Positions 1 to 11,285 of a DNA stretch of 64,000 nt are shown piece by piece. The notes beneath the pieces are model-generated. The model saw only the letters and a list, made by a program, of their open reading frames with translations, was not told where the DNA came from and did not search any database. Each line of letters begins with the position of its first letter. Position 1 is the first letter of the stretch. Location of the stretch: assembly GCA_949126835.1 (NCBI GenBank), contig CASBPS010000062.1, positions 188,501 through 252,500 on the forward strand, in the 5' to 3' direction. Source of the stretch: Anisus vortex (taxonomy: Eukaryota; Mollusca; Gastropoda; Planorbidae). A program made the translations under genes and the position numbers.

Positions 1-229
1 CGTAAAACAGCAGATTTGTGGTTTTGGCTCCTTTTCTGGCCGTACAAAAGCAGATTTCTGGTTTTGGCTTTTGGTACACCGACTTGAAAAGAAGATTTGT
101 GGTTTCAGCTTCTCTTTTGACCGTAACACAGCAGATTTGTGGTTTTTGATATCTCCACAAGCCGTACAACGACTTGAATAGCAGATTTCTAGTTTTGGCT
201 TCTTTTCTGGCCGTACAAGGACTTAAAAA
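1..229 (+). repeat. Partial HOR unit at left edge (end of a 489-bp type unit)
   Basis: Nine bases of a cut monomer (CGTAAAACA) are followed by an F-like monomer (10-49), a 41-bp deletion monomer (50-90), M (91-130), N (131-180) and O (181-229). Order and private changes (TTTTGACCGTAACACA, ACAAGCCGTAC) match the last five monomers of the 489-bp unit at 11961-12449. Confidence 0.9.
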
Positions 230-1263
230 GCAGATTTGTTGTTTTGGCTTCTCCACAAACCGTACAACGACTTGACTAGCAGATTTGTGGTAATGGTGCT
301 TCTGTTCTGGCCGTACAACGACTTGAATAGCAGATTTGTGGTTTTGGCTTCTCTTTTCGCCGTAATACAGCAGATTTGTGGTTTTGGCGTCTCTACTGGC
401 CGTACAAAAGCAGATTTGTGGTCTTGGCTTCTCCAGAAACCGTACAACGACTTGAAAAGCTGATTTCTGGTTTTGGCTCCTTTTCTGGCCGTACAAAAGC
501 AGATTTGTGGATTTAGCTTTTCCGCAATCCGTACAACGACTTGAATAGCAGATTTCTTGTTTTGGCTTATTTTCTGGCCGTAAAACAGCAGATTTATGGT
601 TTTGGCTCTCTCCACAAACCGTACAACGACTTGAATAGCAGATTTGTGGTAATGGTGCTTCTGTTCTGGCCGTACATTGACTTGAGTAGCAGATTTGTTG
701 TTTTGGCTTCTCTTTTCGCCGTAATACAGCAGATTTGTGGTTTTGGCTTCTCTACTGGCCGTACAAAAGCAGATTTGTGGTTTTGGCTTCTCAAGAAACC
801 GTACAACGACTTGAAAAGCAGATTTCTGGTTTTGGCTCCTTTTCTGGCCGTACAAAAGCAGATTTGTGTATTTGGCTTTTCCACAATCCGTACAACGACT
901 TGAATAGCAGATTTCTTGTTTTGGCGTCTTTTCTGGCCGTAAAACAGCAGATTTGTGGTTTTGGCTTCTCTACTGGCCGTACAAAAGCAGATTTGTGGTT
1001 TTGGCTTTTCCACAATCCGTACAACGACTTGAATAGCAGATTTCTTGTTTTGGCTCCTTTTCTGGCCGTAAAACAGCAGATTTCTAATTTTGGCTTTTTT
1101 TCTGGCCGTACAACGACTTGAAAAGAAGATTTGTGGTTTCAGCTTCTTATTTGGCCGTAACACAGCAGATTTGTGGTTTTGGCTCTCTCCACAAACCGTA
1201 CAACGACTTGAAGAGCAGATTTCTAGTTTTGGCTTCTTTTCTGGCCGTACAAGGACTTAAAAA
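230..1263 (+). repeat. HOR unit, 1034 bp, 23-mer
   Basis: Order is ABCDEFGHN / BCDEFGH / DGKLMNO. The second B (638-688) follows N instead of A and carries ACATTGACTTGAGTA. The L monomer (1076-1124) has a T7 run. Same composition and length recur at 15261, 27351 and 29795, so this 23-mer is a stable unit seen four times. Confidence 0.93.
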
Positions 1264-2274
1264 GCAGATTTGTTGTTTTGGCTTCTCCACAAACCGTACA
1301 ACGACTCGACTAGCAGATTTGTGGTAATGGTGCTTCTGTTCTGGCCGTACAACGACTTGAATAGCAGATTTGTGGTTTTGGCTTCTCTTTTCGCCGTAAT
1401 ACAGCAGATTTGTGGTTTTGGCTTCTCTACTGGCCGTACAAAAGCAGATTTGTGGTTTTGGCTTCTCAAGAAACCGTACAACAACTTGAAAAGCAGATTT
1501 CTGGTTTTGGCTCCTTTTCTAGCGGTACAAAAGCAGATTTGTGGTTTTAGCTTTTCCACAATCCGTACAACGACTTGAAAAGCAGATTTCTTGTTTTGGC
1601 TTCTTTTCTGGCCGTACAACGACTTGAAAAGAAGATTTGTGGTTGTAGCTTCTCTTTTGGCCGTAACACAGCAGATTTATGGTTTTGGCTCTCTCCACAA
1701 ACCGTACAACGACTTGAATAGCAGATTTCTAGTTTTGGCTTCTTTTCTGGCCGTACAACGACTTAAAAAGCAGATTTGTGGTTTTGGCTTCTCCACAAAC
1801 CGTACAACGACTTGACTAGCAGATTTGTGGTAATGGCGCTTCTGTTCTGGCCGTAGAACGACTTGAATAGAAGATTTGTGGTTTTGGCTTCTCTTTTCGC
1901 CGTAATACAGCAGATTTGTGGTTTTGGCTTCTCTACTGGCCGACAAAAGCAGATTTGTGGTTTTGGCTTCTCCAGAAACCGTACAACGACTTGAAAAGCA
2001 GATTTCTGGTTTTGGCTCCTTTTCTGGCCGTTCAAAAGCAGATTTGTGGTTTTGGCTTTTCCACAATCCGTACAACGACTTGAATAGCAGATTTCTTGTT
2101 TTGGCTTCTTTTCTGGCCGTACAACGACTTGAAAAGAAGATTTTTGGTTTTAGCTTCTCTTTTGGCCGTAACACAGCAGATTTATGGTTTTAGCTCTCTC
2201 CACAAACCGTACAACGACTTGAATAGCAGATTTCTAGTTTTGGCTTCTTTTCTGGCCGTACAAGGACTTAAAAA
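1264..2274 (+). repeat. HOR unit, 1011 bp, 22-mer (double 11-mer)
   Basis: Order is ABCDEFGH2MNO2 / A2B2CDEFGH2MNO: two 506-bp cassettes distinguished by A/A2, B/B2 and O2/O. D at 1910-1948 lost one T (CCGACAAAAG), giving 1011 instead of 1012. With the next 676-bp unit it makes a 1.69-kb 37-mer also found at 30829, 32518 and 37145. Confidence 0.93.
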
Positions 2275-2950
2275 GCAGATTTGTTGTTTTGGCTTCTCCA
2301 CAAACCGTACAACGACTTGACTAGCAGATTTGTGGTAATGGTGCTTCTGTTCTGGCCGTACAACGACTTGAATAGCAGATTTGTGGTTTTGGCTTCTCTT
2401 TTCGCCGTAATACAGCAGATTTGTGGTTTTGGCTTCTCTACTGGCCGTACAAAAGCAGATTTGTAATTTTGGCTTCTCCAGAAACCGTACAACGACTAGA
2501 AAAGCAGATTTATGGTTTTGGCTCCTTCTCTGGCCGTACAAAAGCAGATTTGTGGTTTTGGCTTTTCCACAATCCGTACAACGACTTGAATAGCAGATTT
2601 CTTGTTTTGGCTTCTTTTCTGGCCGTAAAACAGCAGATTTGTGGTTTGGGCTTCTCTACTGGCCGTACAAAAGCAGATTTGTGGTTTTGGCGTTTCCACA
2701 GTCCGTACAACGACTTGAATAGCAGAATTCTTGTTTTGGCTCCTTTTCTGGCCGTAAAACAGCAGATTTCTGGTTTTGGCTTTTTTTTCTGGCCGTACAA
2801 CGACTTGAAAAGAAGATTTGTGGTTTCAGCTTCTCTTTTGGCCGTAACACAGCAGATGTGTGGTTTTGGCTCTCTCCACAAACCGTACAACGACTTGAAT
2901 AGCAGATTTCAAGTTTTGGCTTCTTTTCTGGCCGTACAAGGACTTAAAAA
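2275..2950 (+). repeat. HOR unit, 676 bp, canonical 15-mer (reference for the monomer key)
   Basis: Monomers in order: A 2275-2323, B 2324-2374, C 2375-2414, D 2415-2454, E 2455-2503, F 2504-2543, G 2544-2592, H 2593-2632, I 2633-2672, J 2673-2721, K 2722-2761, L 2762-2811, M 2812-2851, N 2852-2901, O 2902-2950. L has a T8 run, K begins GCAGAATT and N begins GCAGATGTG. This copy is mildly degenerate in E (TTGTAATTTT, CGACTAGAAAA) and F (CCTTCTCTGG). Confidence 0.95.
2307..2338. other. Example of the dyad CCACAAA / TTTGTGG at the A-B junction
   Basis: CCACAAA in A is followed about 24 bases later by its reverse complement TTTGTGG at the start of B. Stem of 7 bp; flanking bases do not extend it. 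The same arrangement exists wherever A, A2 or N precedes a TTTGTGG monomer, so it recurs at most of the 78 unit starts. Whether it folds is unknown. Confidence 0.6.
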
Positions 2951-3626
2951 GCAGATTTGTTGTTTTGGCTTCTCCACAAACCGTACAACGACTTGACTAG
3001 CAGCTTTGTGGTAATGGTGCTTCTGTTCTGGCCGTACAACGACTTGAATAGCAGATTTGTGGTTTTGGCTTCTCTTTTCGCCGTAATACAGCAGATTTGT
3101 GGTTTTGGCTTCTCTACTGGCCGTACAAAAGCAGATTTGTAGTTTTGGCTTCTCCAGAAACCGTACAACGACTTGAAAAGCAGATTTCTGGTTTTGGCTC
3201 CTTTTCTGGCCGTACAAAAGCAGATTTGTGGTTTTGGCTTTTCCACAGTCCGTACAACGACTTGAATAGCAGATTTCTTGTTTTGGCTTCTTTTCTGGCC
3301 GTAAAAAAGCAGATTTGTGGTTTGGGCTTCTCTACTGGCCGTACAAAAGCAGATTTGTGGTTTTGGCGTTTCCACAGTCCGTACAACGACTTGAATAGCA
3401 GAATTCTTGTTTTGGCTCCTTTTCTGGCCGTAAAACAGCAGATTTCTGGTTTTGGCTTTTTTTTCTGGCCGTACAACGACTTGAAAAGAAGATTTGTGGT
3501 TTCAGCTTCACTTTTGGCCGTAACACAGCAGATGTGTGGTTTTGGCTCTCTCCACAAACCGTACAACGACTTGAATAGCAGATTTCAAGTTTCGGCTTCT
3601 TTTCTGGCCGTACAAGGACTTAAAAA
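2951..3626 (+). repeat. HOR unit, 676 bp, 15-mer
   Basis: ABCDEFGHIJKLMNO, direct tandem neighbour of the preceding unit. Private changes: GCAGCTTTG at the start of B, CCGTAAAAAA at the end of H, CTTCACTTTTGG in M and TTTCGGC in O. The GCAGCTTTG and CTTCACTTTTGG changes recur together at 13544 and 25633, so these three copies share a recent ancestor. Confidence 0.94.
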
Positions 3627-4083
3627 GCAGATTTGTTGTTTTGGCTTCTCCACAAACCGTACAACGACTTGACTAGCAGATTTGTGGTAATGGTGCTTCT
3701 GTTCTGGTCGTACAACGACTTGAATAGCAGATTTGTGGTTTTGGCTTCTCTTTTCGCCGTAATACAGCAGATTTGTGGTTTTGGCTTCTCTACTGGCCGT
3801 ACAAAAGCAGATTTGTGGTTTTGGCTTCTCCAGAAACCGTACAACGACTTGAAAAGCTGATTTCTGGTTTTGGCTCCTTTTCTGGCCGTACAAAAGCAGA
3901 TTTGTGGTTTTAGCTTTTCCACAATCCGTACAACGACTTGAATAGATGATTTCTTGTTTTGGCTTCTTTTCTGGCCGTAAAACAGCAGATTTATGGTTTT
4001 GGCTCTCTCCACAAACCGTACAACGACTTGAATAGCAGATTTCTAGTTTTGGCTTCTTTTCTGGCCGTACAAGGACTTAAAAA
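3627..4083 (+). repeat. HOR unit, 457 bp, 10-mer
   Basis: Order ABCDEFGHNO: the M monomer is absent and H has no CGACTTGAA tail. Markers are GGTCGTAC in B, GCTGATTT opening F and GATGATTT opening H. The same 10-mer recurs at 4759-5215, making with the 675-bp unit a 1132-bp (25-monomer) tandem pair. Confidence 0.94.
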
Positions 4084-4758
4084 GCAGATTTGTTGTTTTG
4101 GCTTCTCCACAAACCGTACAACGACTTGACTAGCAGATTTGTGGTAATGGTGCTTCTGTTCTGGCCGTACAACGACTTGAATAGCAGATTTGTGGTTTTG
4201 GCTTCTCTTTTCGCCGTAATACAGCAGATTTGTGGTTTTGGCTTCTCTACTGGCCGTACAAAAGCAGATTTGTGGTTTTGGCTTCTCCAGAAACCGTATA
4301 ACGATTTGAAAAGCAGATTACTGGTTTTGGCTCCTTTTCTGGCCGTACAAAAGCAGATTTGTGGTTTTGGCTTTTCCACAATCCGTACAACGACTTGAAT
4401 AGCAGATTTCTTTTTTTGGCTTCTTTTCTGGCCGTAAAACAGCAGATTTGTTGTTTGGGCTTCTCTACTGGCCGTACTAAAGCAGATTTGTGGTTTTGGC
4501 GTTTCCACAGTCCGTACAACGACTTGAATAGCAGATTTTTTGTTTTGGCTCCTTTTCTGGCCGTAAAACAGCAGATTTCTGGTTTTGGCTTTTTTTCTGG
4601 CCGTACAACGACTTGAAAAGGAGATTTGTGGTTTCAGCTTCTCATTTGGCCGTAACACAGCAGTTTTGTGCTTTTGGCTCTCTCCACAAACCGTACAACG
4701 ACTTGAATAGCAGATTTCAAGTTTTGGCTTCTTTTCTGCCCGTACAAGGACTTAAAAA
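4084..4758 (+). repeat. HOR unit, 675 bp, 15-mer
   Basis: ABCDEFGHIJKLMNO with a T7 run in L, one base shorter than the reference. Lineage markers: CGTATAACGATTTGAAAA in E, ATTACTGG in F, TTGTTTGGG in I, GCAGTTTTGTGC in N. The same markers occur at 5216 (partly), 11286 and 23375. Confidence 0.94.
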
Positions 4759-5215
4759 GCAGATTTGTTGTTTTGGCTTCTCCACAAACCGTACAATGAC
4801 TTGACTAGCAGATTTGTGGTAAGGGTGCTTCTGTTCTGGTCGTACAACGACTTGAATAGCAGATTTGTGGTTTTGGCTTCTCTTTTCGCCGTAATACAGC
4901 AGATTTGTGGTTTTGGCTTCTCTACTGGCCGTACAAAAGCAGATTTGTGGTTTTGGCTTCTCCAGAAACCGTACAACGACTTGAAAAGCTGATTTCTGGT
5001 TTTGGCTCCTTTTCTGGCCGTACAAAAGCAGATTTGTGGTTTTAGCTTTTCCACAATCCGTACAACGACTTGAATAGATGATTTCTTGTTTTGGCTTCTT
5101 TTCTGGCCGTAAAACAGCAGCTTTATGGTTTTAGCTCTCTCCACAAACCGTACAACGACTTGAATAGCAGATTTCTAGTTTTGGCTTCTTTTCTGGCCGT
5201 ACAAGGACTTAAAAA
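4759..5215 (+). repeat. HOR unit, 457 bp, 10-mer
   Basis: ABCDEFGHNO, second copy of the unit at 3627. Extra changes: ACAATGACTTGACTA in A, GTAAGGGTG in B and GCAGCTTTATGG in N. Confidence 0.93.
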
Positions 5216-6615
5216 GCAGATTTGTTGTTTTGGCTTCTCCACAAACCGTACAACGACTTGACTAGCAGATTTGTGGTAATGGTGCTTCTGTTCTGGCCGT
5301 ACAACGACTTGAATAGCAGATTTGTGGTTTTGGCTTCTCTTTTCGCCGTAATACAGCAGATTTGTGGTTTTGGCTTCTCTACTGGCCGTACAAAAGCAGA
5401 TTTGTGGTTTTGGCTTCTCCAGAAACCGTATAACGATTTGAAAAGCAGATTACTGGTTTTGGCTCCTTTTCTGGCCGTACAAAAGCAGATTTGTGGTTTT
5501 GGCTTTTCCACAATCCGTACAACGACTTGAATAGCAGATTTCTTATTTTGGCTTCTTTTCTGGCCGTAAAACAGCAGATTTGTTGTTTGGGCTTCTCTAC
5601 TGGCCGTACTAAAGCAGATTTGTGGTTTTGGCGTTTCCACAGTCCGTACAACGACTTGAATAGCAGATTTTTTGTTTTGGCTCCTTTTCTGGCCGTAAAA
5701 CAGCAGATTTCTGGTTTTGGCTTTTTTTCTGGCCGTACAACGACTTGAAAAGGAGATTTGTGGTTTCAGCTTCTCTTTTGGCCGTAATACAGCAGATTTG
5801 TGGTTGTGGCTTCTCTACTGGCCGTACAAAAGCTGATTTGTGGTTTTGGCTTCTCCAGAAACCGTACAACGACTTGAAAAGCAGATTTCTGGTTTTGGCT
5901 CCTTTTCTGGCCGTTCAAAAGCAGATTTGTGGTTTTGGCTTTTCCACAATCCGTACAACGACTTGAATAGCAGATTTCTTGTTTTGGCTTCTTTTCTGGC
6001 CGTACAACGACTTGAAAAGAAGATTTGTGGTTTTAGCTTCTCTTTTGGCCGTAACACAGCAGATTTATGGTTTAGGCTCTCTCCACAAACCGTACAACGA
6101 CTTGAATAGCAGATTTCTAGTTTTGGCTTCTTTTCTGGCCGTACAACGACTTAAAAGGCAGATTTGTGGTTTTGGCTTCTCCACAAACCGTACAACGACT
6201 TGACTAGCAGATTTGTGGTAATGGCGTTTCTGTTCTGGCCGTAGAACGACTTGAATAGCAGATTTGTGGTTTTGGCTTCTCTTTTCGCCGTAATACAGCA
6301 GATTTGTGGTTGTGGCTTCTCTACTGGCCGTACAAAAGCAGATTTGTGGTTTTGGCGTTTCCACAGTCCGTACAACGACTTGAAAAGCAGATTTCTGGTT
6401 TTGGCTCCTTTTCTGGCCGTAAAACAGCAGATTTCTGGTTTTGGCTTTTTTTTCTGGCCGTACAACGACTTGAAAAGAAGATTTGTGGTTTCAGCTTCTC
6501 TTTTGGCCGTAACACAGCAGATGTGTGGTTTTGGCTCTCTCCACAAACCGTACAACGACTTGAATAGCAGATTTCAAGTTTTGGCTTCTTTTCTGGCCGT
6601 ACAAGGACTTAAAAA
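5216..6615 (+). repeat. HOR unit, 1400 bp, 31-mer with a hybrid M/C monomer
   Basis: ABCDEFGHIJKLM then D2EFGH2MNO2 then A2B3CD2JFLMNO. The first 13 monomers follow the 675-bp unit; the array then switches to the B3/D2 lineage inside monomer 5752-5791, which starts as M (GTTTCAGC) and ends as C (CCGTAATACA). The last ten monomers (6158-6615) form the 458-bp half of the 964-bp unit that follows. Confidence 0.92.
5752..5791 (+). repeat. Hybrid M/C monomer, probable recombination junction
   Basis: Starts GGAGATTTGTGGTTTCAGC as in M, but ends TTGGCCGTAATACA as in C and is followed by D2. It is the only place I found where an M-type start is not followed by N. An in-register exchange between M of a 15-mer and C of a B3-type unit explains it. 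Confidence 0.8.
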
Positions 6616-7579
6616 GCAGATTTGTTGTTTTGGCTTCTCCACAAACCGTACAACGACTTGACTAGCAGATTTGTGGTAATGGTGCTTCTGTTCTGGCCGT
6701 ACAACGACTTGAATAGCAGATTTGTGGTTTTGGCTTCTCTTTTCGCCGTAATACAGCAGATTTGTGGTTTTGGCTTCTCTACTGGCCGTACAAAAGCAGA
6801 TTTGTGGTTTTGGCTTCTCCAGAAACCGTACAACGACTTGAAAAGCCGATTTCTGGTTTTGGCTTCTTTTCTGGCCGTACAAAAGCAGATTTGTGGTTTT
6901 AGCTTTTCCACAATCCGTACAACGACTTGAAAAGCAGATTTCTTGTTTTGGCTTCTTTTCTGGCCGTACAACGACTTGAAAAGAAGATTTGTGGTTTTAG
7001 CTTCTCTTTTGGCCGTAACACAGCAGATTTATGGTTTAGGCTCTCTCCACAAACCGTACAACGACTTGAATAGCAGATTTCTAGTTTTGGCTTCTTTTCT
7101 GGCCGTACAACGACTTAAAAGGCAGATTTGTGGTTTTGGCTTCTCCACAAACCGTACAACGACTTGACTAGCAGATTTGTGGTAATGGCGTTTCTGTTCT
7201 GGCCGTAGAACGACTTGAATAGCAGATTTGTGGTTTTGGCTTCTCTTTTCGCCGTAATACAGCAGATTTGTGGTTGTGGCTTCTCTACTGGCCGTACAAA
7301 AGCAGATTTGTGGTTTTGGCGTTTCCACAGTCCGTACAACGACTTGAAAAGCAGATTTCTGGTTTTGGCTCCTTTTCTGGCCGTAAAACAGCAGATTTCT
7401 GGTTTTGGCTTTTTTTTCTGGCCGTACAACGACTTGAAAAGAAGATTTGTGGTTTCAGCTTCTCTTTTGGCCGTAACACAGCAGATGTGTGGTTTTGGCT
7501 CTCTCCACAAACCGTACAACGACTTGAATAGCAGATTTCAAGTTTTGGCTTCTTTTCTGGCCGTACAAGGACTTAAAAA
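6616..7579 (+). repeat. HOR unit, 964 bp, 21-mer
   Basis: ABCDEFGH2MNO2 (506 bp) plus A2B3CD2JFLMNO (458 bp). Markers: GCCGATTT opening F, TTTAGGCTC in N, CTTAAAAGGCAG at O2/A2. Further copies lie at 34206 and 41396; the 458-bp half also ends the preceding unit, so 964 bp is a local tandem period. Confidence 0.94.
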
Positions 7580-8591
7580 GCAGATTTGTTGTTTTGGCTT
7601 CTCCACAAACCGTACAACGACTTGACTAGCAGATTTGTGGTAATGGTGCTTCTGTTCTGGCCGTACAACGACTTGAATAGCAGATTTGTGGTTTTGGCTT
7701 CTCTTTTCGCCGTAATACAGCAGATTTGTGGTTTTGGCTTCTCTACTGGCCGTACAAAAGCAGATTTGTGGTTTTGGCTTCTCCAGAAACCGTACAACGA
7801 CTTGAAAAGCCGATTTCTGGTTTTGGCTTCTATTCTGGCCGTACAAAAGCAGATTTGTGGTTTTAGCTTTTCCACAATCCGTACAACGACTTGAAAAGCA
7901 GATTTCTTGTTTTGGCTTCTTTTCTGGCCGTACAACGACTTGAAAAGAAGATTTGTGGTTTTAGCTTCTCTTTTGGCCGTAACACAGCAGATTTATGGTT
8001 TAGGCTCTCTCCACAAACCGTACAACGACTTGAATAGCAGATTTCTAGTTTTGGCTTCTTTTCTGGCCGTACAACGACTTAAAAGGCAGATTTGTGGTTT
8101 TGGCTTCTCCACAAACCGTACAACGACTTGACTAGCAGATTTGTGGTAATGGCGTTTCTGTTCTGGCCGTAGAACGACTTGAAAAGCAGATTTGTGGTTT
8201 TGGCTTCTCTTTTCGCCGTAATACAGCAGATTTGTGGTTGTGGCTTCTCTACTGGCCGTACAAAAGCTGATTTGTGGTTTTGGCTTCTCCAGAAACCGTA
8301 CAACGACTTGAAAAGCAGATTTCTGGTTTTGGCTCCTTTTCTGGCCGTTCAAAAGCAGATTTGTGGTTTTGGCTTTTCCACAATCCGTACAACGACTTGA
8401 ATAGCAGATTTCTTGTTTTGGCTTCTTTTCTGGCCGTACAACGACTTGAAAAGAAGATTTGTGGTTTTAGCTTCTCTTTTGGCCGTAACACAGCAGATTT
8501 ATGGTTTTAGCTCTCTCCACAAACCGTACAACGACTTGAATAGCAGATTTCTAGTTTTGGCTTCTTTTCTGGCCGTACAAGGACTTAAAAA
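7580..8591 (+). repeat. HOR unit, 1012 bp, 22-mer (double 11-mer)
   Basis: ABCDEFGH2MNO2 / A2B3CD2EFGH2MNO. The first half nearly repeats 6616-7121; the second half carries B3 and D2 (GGTTGTGGC) and GCTGATTT in E. The B3/D2 11-mer recurs at 16713. Confidence 0.93.
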
Positions 8592-9040
8592 GCAGATTTG
8601 TTGTTTTGGCTTCTCCACAAACCGTACAACGAATTGACTAGCAGATTTGTGTTAATGGTGCTTCTGTTCTGGCCGTACAACGACTTGAATAGCAGATTTG
8701 TGGTTTTGGCGTCTTTTCTGGCCGTAAAACAGCAGATTTGTGGTTTTGGCTTCTCTACTGGCCGTACAAAAGAAGATTTGTGGTTTTGGCTTCTCCAGAA
8801 ACCGTACAACGACATGAAAAGCAGATTTGTGGTTTTGGCTCCTTTTCTGGCCGTACAAAAGCAGATTTGTGGTTTTGGCTTTTGTTACAACGACTTGAAT
8901 AGCAGATTTCTAGTTTTGGCTTCTTTTCTGGCCGTAAAACAGCAGATTTATGGTTTTGGCTCTCTCCACAAACCGTACAACGACTTGAATAGCAGATTTC
9001 TAGTTTTGGCTTCTTTTCTGGCCGTACAAGGACTTAAAAA
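8592..9040 (+). repeat. HOR unit, 449 bp, 10-mer with a deletion monomer
   Basis: Order A, B (GTGTTAATGG), H-like, D, E (ACGACATGAAAA), F-like, deleted G, H, N, O. The deleted G (8861-8901) is 41 bp with GGCTTTTGTTACAACG. This order is seen only once. Confidence 0.9.
8861..8901 (+). repeat. 41-bp internal-deletion monomer
   Basis: Keeps the monomer start and the CGACTTGAATA tail but lacks about 8 bp of the core (reads CTTTTGTTACAACG). Comparable short-core monomers with CTTTTGGTACA lie at 50-90, 12270-12310, 24359-24399, 59018-59058 and 61720-61760. Confidence 0.88.
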
Positions 9041-11285
9041 GCAGATTTGTTGTTTTGGCTTCTCCACAAACCGTACAACGACTTGACTAGCAGATTTGTG
9101 GTAATGGTGCTTCAGTTCTGGCCGTACAACGACTTGAATAGCAGATTTGTGGTTTTGGCTTCTCTTTTCGCCGTAATATAGCCGATTTGTGGTTTTGGCT
9201 TCTCTACTGGCCGTACAAAAGCAGATTTGTGGTTTTGGCTTCTCCAGAAACCGTACAACTACTTGAAAAGCAGATTTCTGGTTTTGGCTCCTTTTCTGGT
9301 CGTACAAAAGCAGATTTGTGGTTTTGGCTTCTCCAGAAACCGTACAACGACTTGAAAAGCAGATTTCTGGTTTTGGCTCCTTTTCTGGCCGTACAAAAGC
9401 AGATTTGTGGTTTTGGCTTTTCCACAATCCGTACAACGACTTGAATAGCAGATTTCTTGTTTTGGCGTCTTTTCTGGCCGTAAAACAGCAGATTTGTGGT
9501 TTTGGCTTCTCTACTGGCCGTACAAAAGCAGATTTGTGGTTTTGGCGTTTCCACAGTCCGTACAACGACTTGAATAGCAGATTTCTTGTTTTGGCTCCTT
9601 TTCTGGCCGTAAAAGAGCAGATTTCTGGTTTTGGCTTTCTCTACTGGCCGTACAAAAGCAGATTTGTGGTCTTGGCTTCTCCAGAAACCGTACAACGACT
9701 TGAAAAGCTGATTTCTGGTTTTGGCTCCTTTTCTGGCCGTACAAAAGCAGATTTGTGGATTTAGCTTTTCCACAATCCGTACAACGACTTGAATAGCAGA
9801 TTTCTTGTTTTGGCTTCTTTTCTGGTCGAAAAACAGCAGATTTATGGTTTTGGCTCTCTCCACAAACCGTACAACGACTTGAATAGCAGATTTGTGGTAA
9901 TGGTGCTTCTGTTCTGGCCGTACAACGACTTGAGTAGCAGATTTGTGGTTTTGGCTTCTCTTTTCGCCGTAATACAGCAGATATATGGTTTTGGCTTCTC
10001 TACTGGCCGTACAAAAGCAGATTTGTGGTTTTGGCTTCTCCAGAAACCGTACAACGACTTGAAAAGCAGATTTCTGGTTTTGAATCCTTTTCTGGCCGCA
10101 CAAAAGCAGATTTGTGTATTTGGCTTTTCCACAATCCGTACAACGACTTGAATAGCAGATTTCTTGTTTTGGCGTCTTTTCTGGCCGTAAAACAGCAGAT
10201 TTGTGGTTTTGGCTTCTCTACTGGCCGTACAAAAGCAAATTTGTGGTTTTGGCTTTTCCACAATCCGTACAACGACTTGAATAGCAGATTTCTTGTTTTG
10301 GCTCCTTTTCTGGCCGTAAAACAGCAGATTTCTAATTTTGGCTTTTATCTGGCCGTACAACGACTTGAAAAGAGGATTTGTGGTTTCAGCTTCTCTTTTG
10401 GCCGTAACACAGCAGATTTGTGGTTTTGGCTCTCTCCACAAACCGTACAACGACTTGACTAGCAGATTTGTGGTAATGGTGCTTCTGTTCTGGCCGTACA
10501 ACGACTTGAATAGCAGATTTGTGGTTTTGGCTTCTCTTTTCGCCGTAATACAGCAGATTTGTGGTTTTGGCTTCTCTACTGGCCGTACAAAAGCAGATTT
10601 GTGGTTTTGGCTTCTCAAGAAACCGTACAACAACTTGAAAAGCAGATTTCTGGTTTTGGCTCCTTTTCTGGCGGTACAAAAGCAGATTTGTGGTTTTAGC
10701 TTTTCCATAATCCGTACAACGACTTGAAAAGCAGATTTCTTGTTTTGGCTTCTTTTCTGGCCATACAACGACTTGAAAAGAAGATTTGTGGTTTTAGCTT
10801 CTCTTTTGGCCGTAACACAGCAGATTTATGGTTTCGGCTCTCTCCACAAACCGTACAACGATTTGAATAGCAGATTTCTAGTTTTGGCTTCTTTTCTGGC
10901 CGTACAACGACTTAAAAAGCAGATTTGTGGTTTTGGCTTCTCCACAAACCGTACAACGACTTGACTAGCAGATTTGTGGTAATGGCGCTTCTGTTCTGGC
11001 CGTAGAACGACTTGAATAGCAGATTTGTGGTTTTGGCTTCTCTTTTCGCCGTAATACACCAGATTTGTGGTTTTGGCTTCTCTACTGGCCGTACAAAAGC
11101 AGATTTGTGGTTTTGGCTTCTCCAGAAACCGTACATCGACTTGAAAAGCAGATTTCTGGTTTTGGCTCATTTTCTGGCCGTTCAAAAGCAGATTTGTGGT
11201 TTTGGCTTTTCCACAATCCGTACAACGACTTGAATAGCAGATTTCTTGTTTTGGCTTCTTTTCTGGCCGTACAAGGACTTAAAAA
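9041..11285 (+). repeat. HOR unit, 2245 bp, 50-mer
   Basis: Order ABCDEFEFGHDJK, then DEFGHN, then BCDEFGHDGKLMN, then BCDEFGH2MNO2, then A2B2CDEFGO. An EF pair is duplicated (9221-9309 and 9310-9398). From 9617 on it follows the 40-mer at 17219, including a 41-bp D with an extra T, GAAAAACAGCAG, TTTTGAATCC, GGCCGCAC, a T4A run in L (GGCTTTTATCTGG) and CCATACAAC in H2. The 12.09-kb duplication starts within it at about 9626. Confidence 0.92.

Larger units (their letters stand above)
190..3130 (+). repeat. 2.9-kb block matching 29755-32697
   Basis: Units 1034, 1011 and 676 here correspond to 1034, 1013 and 676 at 29795-32517, offset 29,565-29,567 bp; the two offset shifts are the missing T near 1938 and the extra A near 31006. 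Confidence 0.88.

Noticed and set aside
330..369. CENP-B box in monomer C (TTCGCCGTAATACAG)
   Set aside because: The first part fits TTCGNNNNANN, but the CGGG end is missing, so the essential bases are incomplete.
2762..2811. T8 run in L as a transcription terminator
   Set aside because: The run is one of a series of T6, T7 and T8 variants in a tandem repeat, with no GC-rich stem before it and no gene upstream.
2421..2996. 191-codon open frame on the plus strand with hydrophobic, tryptophan-rich repeats
   Set aside because: The same frame recurs in other 15-mers and breaks wherever a monomer tail falls in another phase. The hydrophobic look comes from the T/G-rich half of the monomer.
8598..9086. 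162-codon plus-strand frame over the odd 449-bp unit
   Set aside because: Its length results from the 41-bp deletion monomer changing phase, not from coding constraint.
9842..10768. 308-codon open frame on the minus strand, repeated at 17584, 19390 and 21931
   Set aside because: It is built only of satellite monomers, and its copies follow the 40-mer HOR. HOR lengths such as 506, 676 and 964 are not multiples of three, single-base indels are common, and the opposite strand is just as open. No promoter or splice signal was seen.
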